DNA of 64,000 nucleotides from Variovorax sp. DXTD-1 (GTDB lineage: Bacteria; Pseudomonadota; Gammaproteobacteria; Burkholderiales; Burkholderiaceae_C): the NCBI RefSeq assembly GCF_003984625.1, contig NZ_RWKH01000001.1, positions 372,001 through 436,000 on the forward strand, given 5' to 3'. The notes below the pieces were generated by a model. The model was not told the DNA's origin, ran no database searches, and worked only from the letters and a program-made list of their open reading frames with translations. Within the stretch, counting starts at the first letter, position 1; each line of letters opens with the position of its first letter. Made by a program: the position numbers and the translations under genes. Of this stretch, positions 51,002 through 60,047 are shown piece after piece.

Positions 51002-52312
51002 TCAGCGCTTGCCGATGGGTTGCACGTCGCGCTTGGGCGAGCCTTCGAACAGCTGGCGCGGGCGGCCGATCTTGTACTCGGGGTCGCCGATCATTTCGTT
51101 CAACTGGGCAATCCAGCCGACCGTGCGGGCCAGCGCGAAGATTGCGGTGAACAGCGGCACCGGAATGCCGATGGCGCGCTGCACGATACCCGAATAGAAG
51201 TCGACGTTCGGATAGAGCTTGCGCGAGACGAAGTATTCGTCTTCGAGGGCGATCTTTTCCAGTTCCTTGGCCAGCTTGAAGAGCGGATCGTTTTCCAGGC
51301 CCAGTTCGGTCAGCACTTCGTTGCAGGTTTCCTGCATCAGCTTGGCGCGCGGGTCGTAGTTCTTGTACACGCGGTGGCCAAAGCCCATGAGCTTGACGTT
51401 CGAGTTCTTGTCCTTCACCTTCTTGATGAACTCGCCGATCTTCTCCACGCCGCCTTCCTTCTGGATGTCGTACAGCATGTTGAGCGCCGCTTCGTTGGCA
51501 CCGCCGTGCGCCGGGCCCCAGAGGCAGGCCACGCCGGCCGCGATGGCCGCGAAGGGGTTGGTGCCCGACGAACCGCACAGGCGCACGGTCGAGGTCGAGG
51601 CGTTCTGCTCGTGGTCTGCGTGCAGGATGAAGATGCGGTCGAGCGCGCGCTCTAGCACCGGGTTCACCTTGTACTCTTCGCACGGCGTGGCAAACATCAT
51701 GTGCAGGAAGTTGCCCGCGTAGCTCAGGTCGTTCTTCGGGTACATGTACGGCTGGCCGATCGTGTACTTGTAGGCCATGGCCACGAGCGTGGGCATCTTC
51801 GCGATCAGGCGGATCGCGGCGATCTCGCGGTGCTCGGGATTGTTGATGTCCGTGCTGTCGTGATAGAAGGCCGACAGCGCGCCCACCAGGCCGGTCATGA
51901 TGGCCATCGGGTGCGCATCGCGGCGGAAACCGCGCAGGAAGAACTGCATCTGCTCGTTGACCATCGTGTGGTTGGTCACGAGCTTCGTGAAGTTGGTCTT
52001 CTTGGCCTGGTCGGGCAGCTCTCCGTAGAGCAGCAGGTGGCAGGTCTCGAGGAAGTCGCAGTTGGTGGCAAGCTGCTCGATGGGGTAGCCGCGGTACAGC
52101 AGTTCGCCCTTGTCGCCGTCGATGTACGTGATGGCCGACTGGCATGCGGCGGTCGACATGAAACCCGGGTCATAGGTGAACATGCCGGTCTGTGCATACA
52201 GCTTGCGGATGTCGATCACGTCCGGGCCCACGGTGCCCTTGTAGATCGGCAGTTCGACGCTGTCGCCGCCGTTGCTGAACGACAGCGTGGCCTTGGTATC
52301 GGAAGCTTTCAT
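51002..52312 (-). CDS. gltA: Citrate synthase
   Basis: The 436 aa enzyme condenses oxaloacetate and acetyl-CoA. It is the large, NADH-sensitive Gram-negative type, with [23 protein letters not shown] and [15 protein letters not shown] containing the catalytic His residues and the Asp region near PNVDFYSG. It follows sdhE by 23 bp, so it is probably the last gene of the sdhCDAB-sdhE-gltA operon. Confidence 0.97.
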   Translation of the reverse strand: MKASDTKATLSFSNGGDSVELPIYKGTVGPDVIDIRKLYAQTGMFTYDPGFMSTAACQSAITYIDGDKGELLYRGYPIEQLATNCDFLETCHLLLYGELPDQAKKTNFTKLVTNHTMVNEQMQFFLRGFRRDAHPMAIMTGLVGALSAFYHDSTDINNPEHREIAAIRLIAKMPTLVAMAYKYTIGQPYMYPKNDLSYAGNFLHMMFATPCEEYKVNPVLERALDRIFILHADHEQNASTSTVRLCGSSGTNPFAAIAAGVACLWGPAHGGANEAALNMLYDIQKEGGVEKIGEFIKKVKDKNSNVKLMGFGHRVYKNYDPRAKLMQETCNEVLTELGLENDPLFKLAKELEKIALEDEYFVSRKLYPNVDFYSGIVQRAIGIPVPLFTAIFALARTVGWIAQLNEMIGDPEYKIGRPRQLFEGSPKRDVQPIGKR

Positions 52313-52335
52313 TTCGGGTTTCTTTCAGAGAGTAT

Positions 52336-52671
52336 TCAGGAAGGCGAAGAGGAAACGGAGGCGGGAACAGAGGTGGAGGGACGCTGCGCGCCGTCGGTGC
52401 GCATCAACTGGAGCAACTCGACCACCTCGGCCCCGGCCCATGCGGGCTCGGGCTCCTTTCTTCGCAGCAGAAGATCGAGGAGGTCGTTGTCCGACAGGTC
52501 CATCAATGTCTCCATCGCTCCCGCCTGGCCGACGGTCATGTGCGACTCGTGCCGCTCGAAGAAGCGCGCGATGAACAGGTCGTTCTCGAGCAGACCGCGC
52601 CGGCAGCGCCATTTCAGCTTGCTCAGCGCTCGTTCGCTGAGAGGCTGTGCGAGTTCGGCGGCGGTTTGCAT
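52336..52671 (-). CDS. sdhE: Succinate dehydrogenase flavin assembly factor SdhE (YgfY)
   Basis: The 111 aa protein has the family motif RGLLEND at Arg25-Asp31, within KLKWRCRRGLLENDLFI, which helps covalently attach FAD to SdhA. The Ser/Pro-rich C-terminal ~20 residues are an extension relative to E. coli (88 aa). Position between sdhB and gltA fits the role. The MQTAAEL start at 52671 is preferred to one five codons earlier. Confidence 0.93.
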   Translation of the reverse strand: MQTAAELAQPLSERALSKLKWRCRRGLLENDLFIARFFERHESHMTVGQAGAMETLMDLSDNDLLDLLLRRKEPEPAWAGAEVVELLQLMRTDGAQRPSTSVPASVSSSPS

Positions 52672-52690
52672 GGTTTCTCTCGGCAAAGAA

Positions 52691-53392
52691 TCAGATGGCG
52701 CGACGCACCATCAGTTCCTTGATCTTGCCGATCGCCTTCGTCGGGTTCAGGTTCTTCGGGCACACGTCCACACAGTTCATGATCGTGTGGCAGCGGAACA
52801 GGCGATACGGGTCTTCGAGGTTGTCCAGGCGCTCGGCGGTGGCTTCGTCGCGGCTGTCGGCGATGAAGCGGTAGGCCTGCAGCAGGCCGGCCGGACCCAC
52901 GAACTTGTCGGGGTTCCACCAGAAGCTCGGGCAGCTCGTGGAGCAGCTCGCGCACAGAATGCACTCGTACAGGCCGTTGAGCTCGTCGCGCTCTTCCGGC
53001 GACTGCAGGCGCTCCTTCTCGGGCGGCACGTTGTCGTTCTGCAGGTATGGCTTGATGGAGTTGTACTGCTTGAAGAACTGCGTCATGTCCACGATCAGGT
53101 CGCGGATGACCGGCAGGCCCGGCAGCGGCTTCAACACGATCGTGCCCTTGAGCGTGAGCATGTTGGTCAGGCAGGCGAGGCCGTTCTTGCCGTTGATGTT
53201 CATCGCGTCGGAACCGCAGACGCCTTCGCGGCACGAGCGGCGGAACGACAGCGTGGGATCTTGCGCCTTGAGCTTCATCAGGGCGTCGAGCAGCATGCGC
53301 TCATGGCCGTCGAGTTCGATCTCGATGGTCTGCATGTAGGGCTTGGCGTCCTTGTCCGGGTCGTAGCGGTAGATCTGGAATGTGCGCTTCAT
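52691..53392 (-). CDS. sdhB: Succinate dehydrogenase iron-sulfur subunit
   Basis: The 233 aa subunit passes electrons from FAD to quinone. [2Fe-2S] ligands are in SCREGVCGSDAMN (Cys54, Cys59) and GLAC (Cys74). CILCASCSTSCPSF and MNCVDVCPKNLNP hold the [4Fe-4S] and [3Fe-4S] ligands. It is 27 bp after sdhA. Confidence 0.97.
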   Translation of the reverse strand: MKRTFQIYRYDPDKDAKPYMQTIEIELDGHERMLLDALMKLKAQDPTLSFRRSCREGVCGSDAMNINGKNGLACLTNMLTLKGTIVLKPLPGLPVIRDLIVDMTQFFKQYNSIKPYLQNDNVPPEKERLQSPEERDELNGLYECILCASCSTSCPSFWWNPDKFVGPAGLLQAYRFIADSRDEATAERLDNLEDPYRLFRCHTIMNCVDVCPKNLNPTKAIGKIKELMVRRAI

Positions 53393-53419
53393 CGTGAAAC
53401 CTTGTGATGTTGTTCTTGT

Positions 53420-55228
53420 TTAGAACGTACGGACCTTGGGAGGAACGGAGTCGACCGTCAGCGGCTTGAGGTTGACCGGCTTGTAGGAGAGGCGGTTGCC
53501 TTCGCTGTACCAGAGGGTGTGCTTCATCCAGTTGGCGTCGTCGCGGCCGAGCGGTGCAACCGGGTCGTCCGACGGACGCTCGTAGTCTTCCACCGTGTGC
53601 GCGCCGCGGCATTCCTTGCGGGCGGCCGCCGAAACCATGGTGGCTTGCGCCACTTCGATCAGGTTGTCGACTTCAAGCGCTTCGATGCGCGCGGTGTTGA
53701 ACACCTTGGACTTGTCCTTCAGGCCGATGGCGTTGACGCGCTCGCGCACGGCGGCGATCTTGACCACGCCTTCGTCCATCGAGGCTTGCTTGCGGAACAC
53801 GGCGGCGTGCTGCTGCATGACCGAGCGGATTTCACCGGCCACGTCCTGCGCGTATTCGCCGTCGGTGGCGGCTTCGAGCCGGTTCAGGCGCTCCAGCGTG
53901 CGGTCGGCGGCATCGGCCGGCAGCGGCTTGTGCTCTTTCAGCTTGTCGTTGAACTCGACGATGTGGTTGCCGGCCGCGCGGCCGAACACCAGCAGGTCGA
54001 GCAGCGAGTTGGTGCCCAGGCGGTTGGCGCCGTGCACGCTCACGCAGGAGCATTCGCCCACGGCATAGAGGCCGTTCACCACGGCGCTGTTCTGCTCGCC
54101 CTGCTGGACCACGACCTGGCCATTGATGTTGGTCGGAATGCCGCCCATCTGGTAGTGGATGGTTGGCACCACGGGAATCGGCTCCTTGGTGATGTCGACG
54201 TTGGCGAAATTCACGCCGATTTCGTACACCGAAGGCAGGCGCTTGTGGATGGTCTCGGCACCGAGGTGGTCGAGCTTCAGCAGCACGTAGTCCTTGTTGG
54301 GACCGCAGCCGCGGCCTTCCTTGATTTCCTGGTCCATCGAGCGCGAAACGAAGTCGCGCGGTGCCAGGTCTTTCAGCGTGGGCGCATAGCGCTCCATGAA
54401 GCGTTCGCCGTTGCTGTTGAGCAGGATGGCGCCTTCGCCGCGGCAGCCCTCGGTCAGCAGCACGCCGGCACCGGCCACGCCGGTCGGGTGGAACTGCCAG
54501 AACTCCATGTCCTGCAGCGGAATGCCCGATCGCGCGGCCATGCCCAGGCCGTCGCCGGTGTTGATGAAGGCGTTGGTCGAAGCCTGGAAGATGCGGCCCG
54601 CGCCGCCGGTGGCCAGCAGCACGGTCTTGGCTTGCAGGATGTGCAGGTCGCCGGTTTCCATTTCGAGCGCGGTCACGCCGACCACATCGCCTTCGGCGTC
54701 GCGGATCAGGTCGAGTGCCATCCACTCGACGAAGAACTGGGTGCGCGCCTCGACGTTCTTCTGGTAGAGCGTGTGCAGCATGGCGTGGCCGGTGCGGTCG
54801 GCTGCGGCGCAGGCGCGCTGCACGGGCTTTTCGCCGTAGTTGGCCGTGTGGCCGCCGAACGGCCGCTGGTAGATCGTGCCGTCGGGGTTGCGGTCGAACG
54901 GCATGCCGAAGTGTTCGAGTTCGTAGACGACCTTCGGTGCTTCACGGCACATGAATTCGATCGCGTCCTGGTCGCCGAGCCAGTCGGAGCCCTTGATCGT
55001 GTCGTAGAAGTGATAGTGCCAGTTGTCCTCGCTCATGTTGCCGAGCGATGCGCCCACGCCGCCTTGCGCGGCGACCGTGTGCGAACGGGTGGGGAACACC
55101 TTGGAGAGCACCGCCACGTTCAGGCCGGCGCGCGCCAGTTGCAGCGAAGCGCGCATGCCGGAGCCGCCGGCGCCGACGATCACGACGTCGAACTTGCGCT
55201 TGGTGATTTGTTCTTTTGTGTAGGTCAT
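53420..55228 (-). CDS. sdhA: Succinate dehydrogenase flavoprotein subunit
   Basis: The 602 aa subunit oxidises succinate. VVIVGAGGSGMRASL binds FAD, and His50 in TRSHTVAAQGG is the covalent FAD site. HPTGVAGAG and the active-site Arg region LTEGCRGEGAILLN follow. The ATG at 55228 (MTYTKEQ) was chosen; upstream sequence in frame lies in sdhD. Confidence 0.97.
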   Translation of the reverse strand: MTYTKEQITKRKFDVVIVGAGGSGMRASLQLARAGLNVAVLSKVFPTRSHTVAAQGGVGASLGNMSEDNWHYHFYDTIKGSDWLGDQDAIEFMCREAPKVVYELEHFGMPFDRNPDGTIYQRPFGGHTANYGEKPVQRACAAADRTGHAMLHTLYQKNVEARTQFFVEWMALDLIRDAEGDVVGVTALEMETGDLHILQAKTVLLATGGAGRIFQASTNAFINTGDGLGMAARSGIPLQDMEFWQFHPTGVAGAGVLLTEGCRGEGAILLNSNGERFMERYAPTLKDLAPRDFVSRSMDQEIKEGRGCGPNKDYVLLKLDHLGAETIHKRLPSVYEIGVNFANVDITKEPIPVVPTIHYQMGGIPTNINGQVVVQQGEQNSAVVNGLYAVGECSCVSVHGANRLGTNSLLDLLVFGRAAGNHIVEFNDKLKEHKPLPADAADRTLERLNRLEAATDGEYAQDVAGEIRSVMQQHAAVFRKQASMDEGVVKIAAVRERVNAIGLKDKSKVFNTARIEALEVDNLIEVAQATMVSAAARKECRGAHTVEDYERPSDDPVAPLGRDDANWMKHTLWYSEGNRLSYKPVNLKPLTVDSVPPKVRTF

Positions 55229-55235
55229 GGTGGGG

Positions 55236-55601
55236 TCAGATCTTCCAAAGCACTTGAATGGCCCAACCCGCACAACCGACAAGCCAGACGATGGTGAAAA
55301 TTTGCAGGGCGAGGCGAATGCCGACGGGCTGGATGTAGTCCATCCACACGTCGCGCATGCCAACCCACACGTGATAGAGCAGGGAAACAATCACGGAGAA
55401 GGTCAGCACCTTCATCCACTGCGCGGCGAAGATGCCGGCCCAGAGGTCGTAGCCGAGAGGGCCACGCGTGAAGATCAGTTGCGCGAGCAGGATGATCGTG
55501 AAGAGCGCCATCAGGCCGCCCGTGATGCGCTGGCTGAGCCAGTCGCGCAAACCGTAATGTGCGCCGACGACGATGCGCTTGGAGCCGTAATTCACAGACA
55601 T
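55236..55601 (-). CDS. sdhD: Succinate dehydrogenase membrane anchor subunit
   Basis: The 121 aa protein has three membrane helices (about 28-46, 58-80 and 92-115). HVWVGMRDVWMDYI carries the haem-ligand His and quinone-site residues. It lies between sdhC and sdhA with gaps of 13 and 7 bp. Confidence 0.94.
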   Translation of the reverse strand: MSVNYGSKRIVVGAHYGLRDWLSQRITGGLMALFTIILLAQLIFTRGPLGYDLWAGIFAAQWMKVLTFSVIVSLLYHVWVGMRDVWMDYIQPVGIRLALQIFTIVWLVGCAGWAIQVLWKI

Positions 55602-55614
55602 GGTTGGCTCCTTC

Positions 55615-56061
55615 TCAGTACAGGCCGAACAACTTGGCGCCGAGCACCACGGTGAGCAGAACGCTCAGGGCCAGCGTGACCAGGGCCGAACTCTGGCCGA
55701 ACTCCTTGGTGACGGCGGCGTGGCTCACGTCCATCCAGAGGTGGCGCAGGCCGGCGATGAAGTGGTGCAGGTAGGCCCAGATCAGCGCGAGCGCGACCAG
55801 CTTGAAGAACCAGCCCGGAACGAAACCAAGGCCGCTGTTGAAGGCGGCCTTGAACCTGGCGAACGAATAGTCGGACGAGAGCGAGGTGTCGAACATCCAG
55901 ATGATGAACGGCAGCAGCAGGAACATGAGGACGCCGCTCACGCGGTGCAGGATCGACACGATGCCGGCCGGCGGCAAGCGGTAGGTCGTGAGATCGGTGA
56001 AGGCATTGATGTTCCGGAATTCGCGGCGCGGCGGCCGGGGAGGGGTTGCAAGCTCTGTCAT
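55615..56061 (-). CDS. sdhC: Succinate dehydrogenase cytochrome b556 subunit
   Basis: The 148 aa subunit has three membrane helices. SILHRVSGVLMF at about 46-57 and HHFIAGLRHLWMD near 105 contain the quinone-site Ser/Arg and haem His motifs. The start MTELATPP at 56061 was chosen; a longer frame to 56166 lacks a ribosome site. It is the first gene of the sdh-gltA operon. Confidence 0.94.
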   Translation of the reverse strand: MTELATPPRPPRREFRNINAFTDLTTYRLPPAGIVSILHRVSGVLMFLLLPFIIWMFDTSLSSDYSFARFKAAFNSGLGFVPGWFFKLVALALIWAYLHHFIAGLRHLWMDVSHAAVTKEFGQSSALVTLALSVLLTVVLGAKLFGLY

Positions 56062-56148
56062 TGGGGGGAGGCTTTCGTGGCTTGGTGGCTTGTTCTGATA
56101 GCGAACGCTTTGTTTCTTCTGCGGAATGCAAACAACGCAAAATTCTAT

Positions 56149-56165
56149 TGCAATGCACCATTGCA
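56149..56165. promoter_or_regulatory. Inverted repeat upstream of sdhC
   Basis: TGCAATG (56149-56155) and CATTGCA (56159-56165) are perfect 7 bp arms with a CAC spacer, 88 bp before the sdhC start. This is the geometry of a dimeric regulator site and lies where an sdh promoter is expected. The cognate regulator is unknown; it does not match the palindrome before mdh. Confidence 0.45.
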
Positions 56166-56284
56166 TGGCGGAGGTGCTCTTGTCGGCGCAGCGCTGCAGT
56201 CGGATGCTATTGACTTCGGAGCGTGCTGCGCACGGGGTGCCGATGCTGCGATGCGGGTCGGTCGTGGTTTCATTTGACGCGATC

Positions 56285-57043
56285 TCAGCCGAGCTGATTG
56301 CGGTAGTGGTGCGTGTCGGTGCGATAGAGGCCGCGACGCAGTTCCATCGGCATGTCGTGATAGGTGTGGGCCAGGCGCTCTACGCTGAGCAAAGGCATCT
56401 GCAGCGACACGTCGAGCAGCGCCGCCTGCTCCGCATCGGGCAGCACCGCGCGAATTTTTTCTTCGGCGCGCACCATGCGCACGCCGAATTCGGTTTCGAA
56501 CATCGCGTACATCGGGCCCGGCCAGGCCCGCAGCCGCTCGGCCGTAAGGCCCTTGAACGGCGCCCCGGGGAGCCAGAGGTCTTCGAGAATGGTCGGCACG
56601 CCCGCGTAGGCGAGCACGCGCCGCACCTGCAGTACGGCATCGCCCGTGCGCAAGCCCAATGCGCGCGCCACGTCGGCCGAGGCGCGCTGGCGGCGGCAAT
56701 CGACGATGGTGCGCTCGGCCGGGCCTTCGGTGCTCGGCGTGCCTACATCGGGCACGAGCTTGAGAAAACGGTACTGCACGTGCTGCTCGGCATGCGTGGC
56801 AACGAAGGTGCCCTTGCCCTGGCGCCGCACCACCAGATTTTCGGCCGCCAGCTCGTCGATGGCCTTGCGCACCGTGCCCTGGCTCACGCGGTACCGCACC
56901 GCAAGGTCCATTTCGCTCGGAATCGGCTCGCCCGGCTTCCACTCGCCGGCCTGCAGGCTCTGCAGGATCAAAGTCTTGATCTGCTGATAGAGCGGACTGA
57001 AGGATGGCGTCGCAGATTCTTCAAGGACGGTGGGGGCATTCAT
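56285..57043 (-). CDS. GntR-family regulator, HutC/UTRA subfamily
   Basis: The 252 aa protein has a winged helix (about 17-80: PLYQQIKTLIL, IPSEMDLAVRYRVSQGTVRKAIDELAAENLVVRRQGKGTFV) and a UTRA ligand domain (about 95-240) ending ELRRGLYRTDTHHY. It stands between the sdh-gltA operon and divergent mdh, so it is a likely TCA-cycle regulator. Its ligand may be a carboxylic acid (inference). The ATG at 57043 gives the normal distance to the helix-turn-helix. Confidence 0.9.
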   Translation of the reverse strand: MNAPTVLEESATPSFSPLYQQIKTLILQSLQAGEWKPGEPIPSEMDLAVRYRVSQGTVRKAIDELAAENLVVRRQGKGTFVATHAEQHVQYRFLKLVPDVGTPSTEGPAERTIVDCRRQRASADVARALGLRTGDAVLQVRRVLAYAGVPTILEDLWLPGAPFKGLTAERLRAWPGPMYAMFETEFGVRMVRAEEKIRAVLPDAEQAALLDVSLQMPLLSVERLAHTYHDMPMELRRGLYRTDTHHYRNQLG

Positions 57044-57081
57044 GGCAGCGGTGGGGGTGCGCCGTGGCGGAACCTCCGAGC

Positions 57082-57104
57082 ATATCTTATATAAGACATA
57101 AGAC
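57082..57104. promoter_or_regulatory. Operator-like palindrome and direct repeat before mdh and gntR
   Basis: TCTTATATAAGA (57085-57096) is a perfect 12 bp palindrome. ATAAGAC occurs twice in tandem (57091-57097 and 57098-57104), adding a third half-site. The A/T-centred GT-TA-AC-like layout suits a HutC-type GntR dimer. It lies in the divergent gntR-mdh gap, directly upstream of the mdh -10. Confidence 0.6.
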
Positions 57105-57123
57105 GGCTTGCGTCGATTCGGCT

Positions 57124-57129
57124 TAAAAT
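57124..57129 (+). promoter_or_regulatory. Likely mdh promoter -10 element
   Basis: TAAAAT lies 20 bp after the operator-like repeat and about 100 bp before mdh. The expected -35 position (about 57101-57106) falls at the end of the repeated ATAAGAC motif, so bound GntR would affect polymerase. Confidence 0.5.
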
Positions 57130-57228
57130 GCGGGCCGGCCTGCGCCGCGGGAAGGATTTCCGCCCTGCAGGACACCGGCGCCACGCGCGCCCGCCGACAC
57201 CGTTTTCACCATCTTCTGGAGTCTTCCC

Positions 57229-58215
57229 ATGAGCAAAAAACCCGTCCGCGTTGCCGTCACCGGTGCCGCCGGTCAAATCGGTTACGCCCTGTTGTTCCGT
57301 ATCGCTTCCGGCGAAATGCTCGGCAAGGACCAGCCGGTCATCCTGCAATTGCTCGAAATCCCCGACGAGAAGGCCCAGAAGGCGCTCAAGGGCGTGATGA
57401 TGGAACTCGACGACTGCGCCTTCCCGCTGCTGGACGGCATGGAAGCCCACGGCGACCCGATGACCGCCTTCAAGGATGCCGACTACGCCCTGCTGGTCGG
57501 CTCGCGTCCGCGTGGCCCGGGTATGGAACGTGCCGAACTGCTGGCCGTCAACGGCGCCATCTTCACGGCACAGGGCAAGGCGCTGAACGCCGTTGCCAGC
57601 CGCAACGTGAAGGTGCTGGTGGTCGGCAACCCCGCCAACACCAACGCCTACATCGCGATGAAGAGCGCGCCCGACCTGCCGCGCAAGAACTTCACCGCCA
57701 TGCTGCGCCTGGACCACAACCGCGCCGCCAGCCAGATCGCCGCCAAGACGGGCAAGCCCGTGGCCGACATAGAAAAGCTCGTCGTGTGGGGCAACCATTC
57801 GCCCACGATGTACGCCGACTACCGCTTTGCCACCATCAACGGCGAAAGCGTCGCCAAGATGATCAACGACCAGGAATGGAACGCCAACACCTTCCTGCCG
57901 ACCGTCGGCAAGCGCGGCGCGGCCATCATCGAAGCACGCGGCCTGTCGTCGGCCGCCTCGGCCGCCAACGCCGCCATCGACCACATGCGCGACTGGGCCC
58001 TGGGCACCAATGGCAAGTGGGTCACCATGGGCATTCCGTCGGACGGCCAATACGGCATTCCGAAGGACACGATGTTCGGCTTCCCCGTGACCTGCGAGAA
58101 CGGCGAATACAAGCTGGTCGAAGGCCTGGAAATCGACGCGTTCAGCCAGGAACGCATCAACAAGACCCTGGAAGAGCTGCAGGGCGAACAGGCGGGCGTC
58201 GCTCACCTCCTGTAA
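57229..58215 (+). CDS. mdh: Malate dehydrogenase
   Basis: The 328 aa enzyme interconverts malate and oxaloacetate with [17 protein letters not shown] is the dinucleotide loop, [11 protein letters not shown] follows the mobile loop, and the catalytic His is in [12 protein letters not shown]. It belongs to the ~330 aa group related to cytosolic eukaryotic MDH, usual in betaproteobacteria. A GGAG ribosome site precedes the ATG. It heads the mdh-tam-lyase run. Confidence 0.97.
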   Translation: MSKKPVRVAVTGAAGQIGYALLFRIASGEMLGKDQPVILQLLEIPDEKAQKALKGVMMELDDCAFPLLDGMEAHGDPMTAFKDADYALLVGSRPRGPGMERAELLAVNGAIFTAQGKALNAVASRNVKVLVVGNPANTNAYIAMKSAPDLPRKNFTAMLRLDHNRAASQIAAKTGKPVADIEKLVVWGNHSPTMYADYRFATINGESVAKMINDQEWNANTFLPTVGKRGAAIIEARGLSSAASAANAAIDHMRDWALGTNGKWVTMGIPSDGQYGIPKDTMFGFPVTCENGEYKLVEGLEIDAFSQERINKTLEELQGEQAGVAHLL

Positions 58216-58235
58216 TCGCAAATCGCAGCATCGGC

Positions 58236-59021
58236 ATGCTCGACTGGAACCCCGCGCTCTACCGTCGCTACGAGGACGAGCGCACCCGGCCCGCACAGGA
58301 GCTCCTGGCGCGGGTGCCGCTGTCCGAGGCGGCCCATGTGGTCGACCTCGGCTGCGGACCGGGCAATTCCACCGAGCTGCTGTTTCACCGGTTCCCGAAG
58401 GCGCGTGTCGTCGGGACCGACAACTCCGAAGCCATGCTGGCCAGCGCGCGCGAGCGCCTGCCGCAAGCGAGCTTCGAGTTGAGCGACATCGCGACCTGGG
58501 CGCCGCAAGACCTAGACCAAGCGCCCGACCTCATTTACGCCAACGCAGCCCTGCAGTGGGTGCCGGATCACGAAGCGCTGATCCCGCGCCTCTTTGCTGC
58601 GCTGGCGCCGGGCGGCGTGCTCGCCATCCAGATGCCTGACAACCGCCAGGAGCCCACGCACCGCCTCATGCGCGCCGTGGCCTCCGAGGCGCCGTGGGCC
58701 GAGCCCATTGGCGACGCCGACCGCATGCGCACGCTGCTGCTGCCGCTCGGCGGCTACTACGACCTGCTGGCGCCCGAATCGGCCAAGGTCGATGTGTGGC
58801 ACACCATCTACCAGCACCCCATGGCCGACGCCGCAGCCATTGTCGAATGGGTGCGCGGCACGGGGCTGAAGCCTTTCGTCGACCGGTTGCCGGATGAGCT
58901 GCGCGCAAGCTATCTCGCCGAATACGAGCGCCGTGTCGACCAGGCCTATCCCGCCCGCACCGACGGCAAGCGGCTGCTTGCCTTTCCGCGCATGTTCATC
59001 GTGGCGCAGAAAAAGGCATGA
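58236..59021 (+). CDS. tam: Trans-aconitate 2-methyltransferase
   Basis: The 261 aa class I SAM methyltransferase has motif I VVDLGCGPGNSTELL, VVGTDNSEAML and YANAALQWVPDH, matching Tam. WNPALYRRYEDERTRPAQELL at the N-terminus is also typical of Tam. The enzyme esterifies trans-aconitate, a spontaneous product of cis-aconitate that inhibits aconitase. Its place between mdh and acnB supports this role. It overlaps the next gene by four bases. Confidence 0.88.
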   Translation: MLDWNPALYRRYEDERTRPAQELLARVPLSEAAHVVDLGCGPGNSTELLFHRFPKARVVGTDNSEAMLASARERLPQASFELSDIATWAPQDLDQAPDLIYANAALQWVPDHEALIPRLFAALAPGGVLAIQMPDNRQEPTHRLMRAVASEAPWAEPIGDADRMRTLLLPLGGYYDLLAPESAKVDVWHTIYQHPMADAAAIVEWVRGTGLKPFVDRLPDELRASYLAEYERRVDQAYPARTDGKRLLAFPRMFIVAQKKA

Positions 59022-60016
59022 CGAACCCGGTCCATCCCGCTGAAGTGCTGCTCGGCGCGCAAGCCGGCGCCGTGACGCTGCCTGTGTGCGACCACTACAG
59101 CGGGGTCGAAGCGCGCATGAAGAAGAGCCTCGCGCTCCAGGCCGAAATGGCCGAGGAGTTCGGCGCCTGCGTGTTCGACGTCACCCTTGACTGCGAAGAC
59201 GGCGCCCCGGTCGGCGGCGAGGCCGAGCATGCCGCGCTCGTCACCGAACTGGCACTTGCCGCAAAGCCGGGCATGCGAGTCGGCGTGCGCGTTCATCCGG
59301 TCGATCACCCGGCCTTCGCCGGCGACGTGATCACCATTGCCGGGCGTGCCGGCCACCGGCTGAGCCACCTGATGGTGCCCAAGGTCGAATCCGTGGCCGA
59401 CGTGGCGCAGGCCGTGGCGGCGCTCGAGGCAGCCGACGCCGATGCGCTGCCGCTGCACGTGCTCATCGAATCGCCGCTGGCGGTGCACAACGCATTCGAA
59501 ATCGCCGCGCATCCGCGCGTGCAATCGCTGAGTTTCGGCCTGATGGATTTCGTTTCCGCGCATGCGGGCGCCATTCCGGCCGATGGCATGGGGGCCGCCG
59601 GCCAGTTCACGCATCCGCTGGTGGTGCGCGCCAAACTCGCCATCGCGTCCGCTGCGCACGCCTACGGCAAGGTGCCTTCGCACTGCGTGGTCACCGAGTT
59701 CAACAACACGGGCGCCATGCGCACGGCGGCCCGCAAGGCAGCCTCCGAATTCGGCTACACGCGCATGTGGAGCATCCACCCTAACCAGATCCGGCCGATC
59801 CTCGAAGCGTTTGCGCCGGACGAGGCCCAGATTCAGATTGCCGTAGAAATCATTACAAATGCCGCACTCGCGGATTGGGCGCCGACACAAATTGATGGCA
59901 CATTGCACGACCGCGCGAGCTATCGCCATTTTTGGCAAGTGCTGACGCGTGCCCACGCAACAGGGCGCGCGTTGCCTCCAGCGGCAAAAGCCTGGTTTGC
60001 ACTCGCGGCCTCCTGA
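59018..60016 (+). CDS. HpcH/HpaI aldolase / citrate lyase beta-like protein
   Basis: The 332 aa TIM-barrel lyase has the CitE-type motifs FDVTLDCEDGAP, LIESPLAVHNA with the metal-binding Glu, and FGLMDFVSAH with the Asp. SIHPNQIRPI is the C-terminal CoA-ester lyase signature. No citrate lyase alpha or gamma genes are nearby, so a stand-alone malyl-CoA, methylmalyl-CoA or citramalyl-CoA lyase is more likely than citrate lyase. It is coupled to tam (ATGA). Confidence 0.85.
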   Translation: MTNPVHPAEVLLGAQAGAVTLPVCDHYSGVEARMKKSLALQAEMAEEFGACVFDVTLDCEDGAPVGGEAEHAALVTELALAAKPGMRVGVRVHPVDHPAFAGDVITIAGRAGHRLSHLMVPKVESVADVAQAVAALEAADADALPLHVLIESPLAVHNAFEIAAHPRVQSLSFGLMDFVSAHAGAIPADGMGAAGQFTHPLVVRAKLAIASAAHAYGKVPSHCVVTEFNNTGAMRTAARKAASEFGYTRMWSIHPNQIRPILEAFAPDEAQIQIAVEIITNAALADWAPTQIDGTLHDRASYRHFWQVLTRAHATGRALPPAAKAWFALAAS

Positions 60017-60047
60017 AACTTACGAATCCAGCCTCAAGGAAACACCC

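Noticed and set aside
50715..52145. 476-codon minus-strand frame joining the entericidin and gltA regions
   Set aside because: Only its last 46 codons are a gene. The rest is gltA read in another frame and has an Arg/Pro-rich composition.
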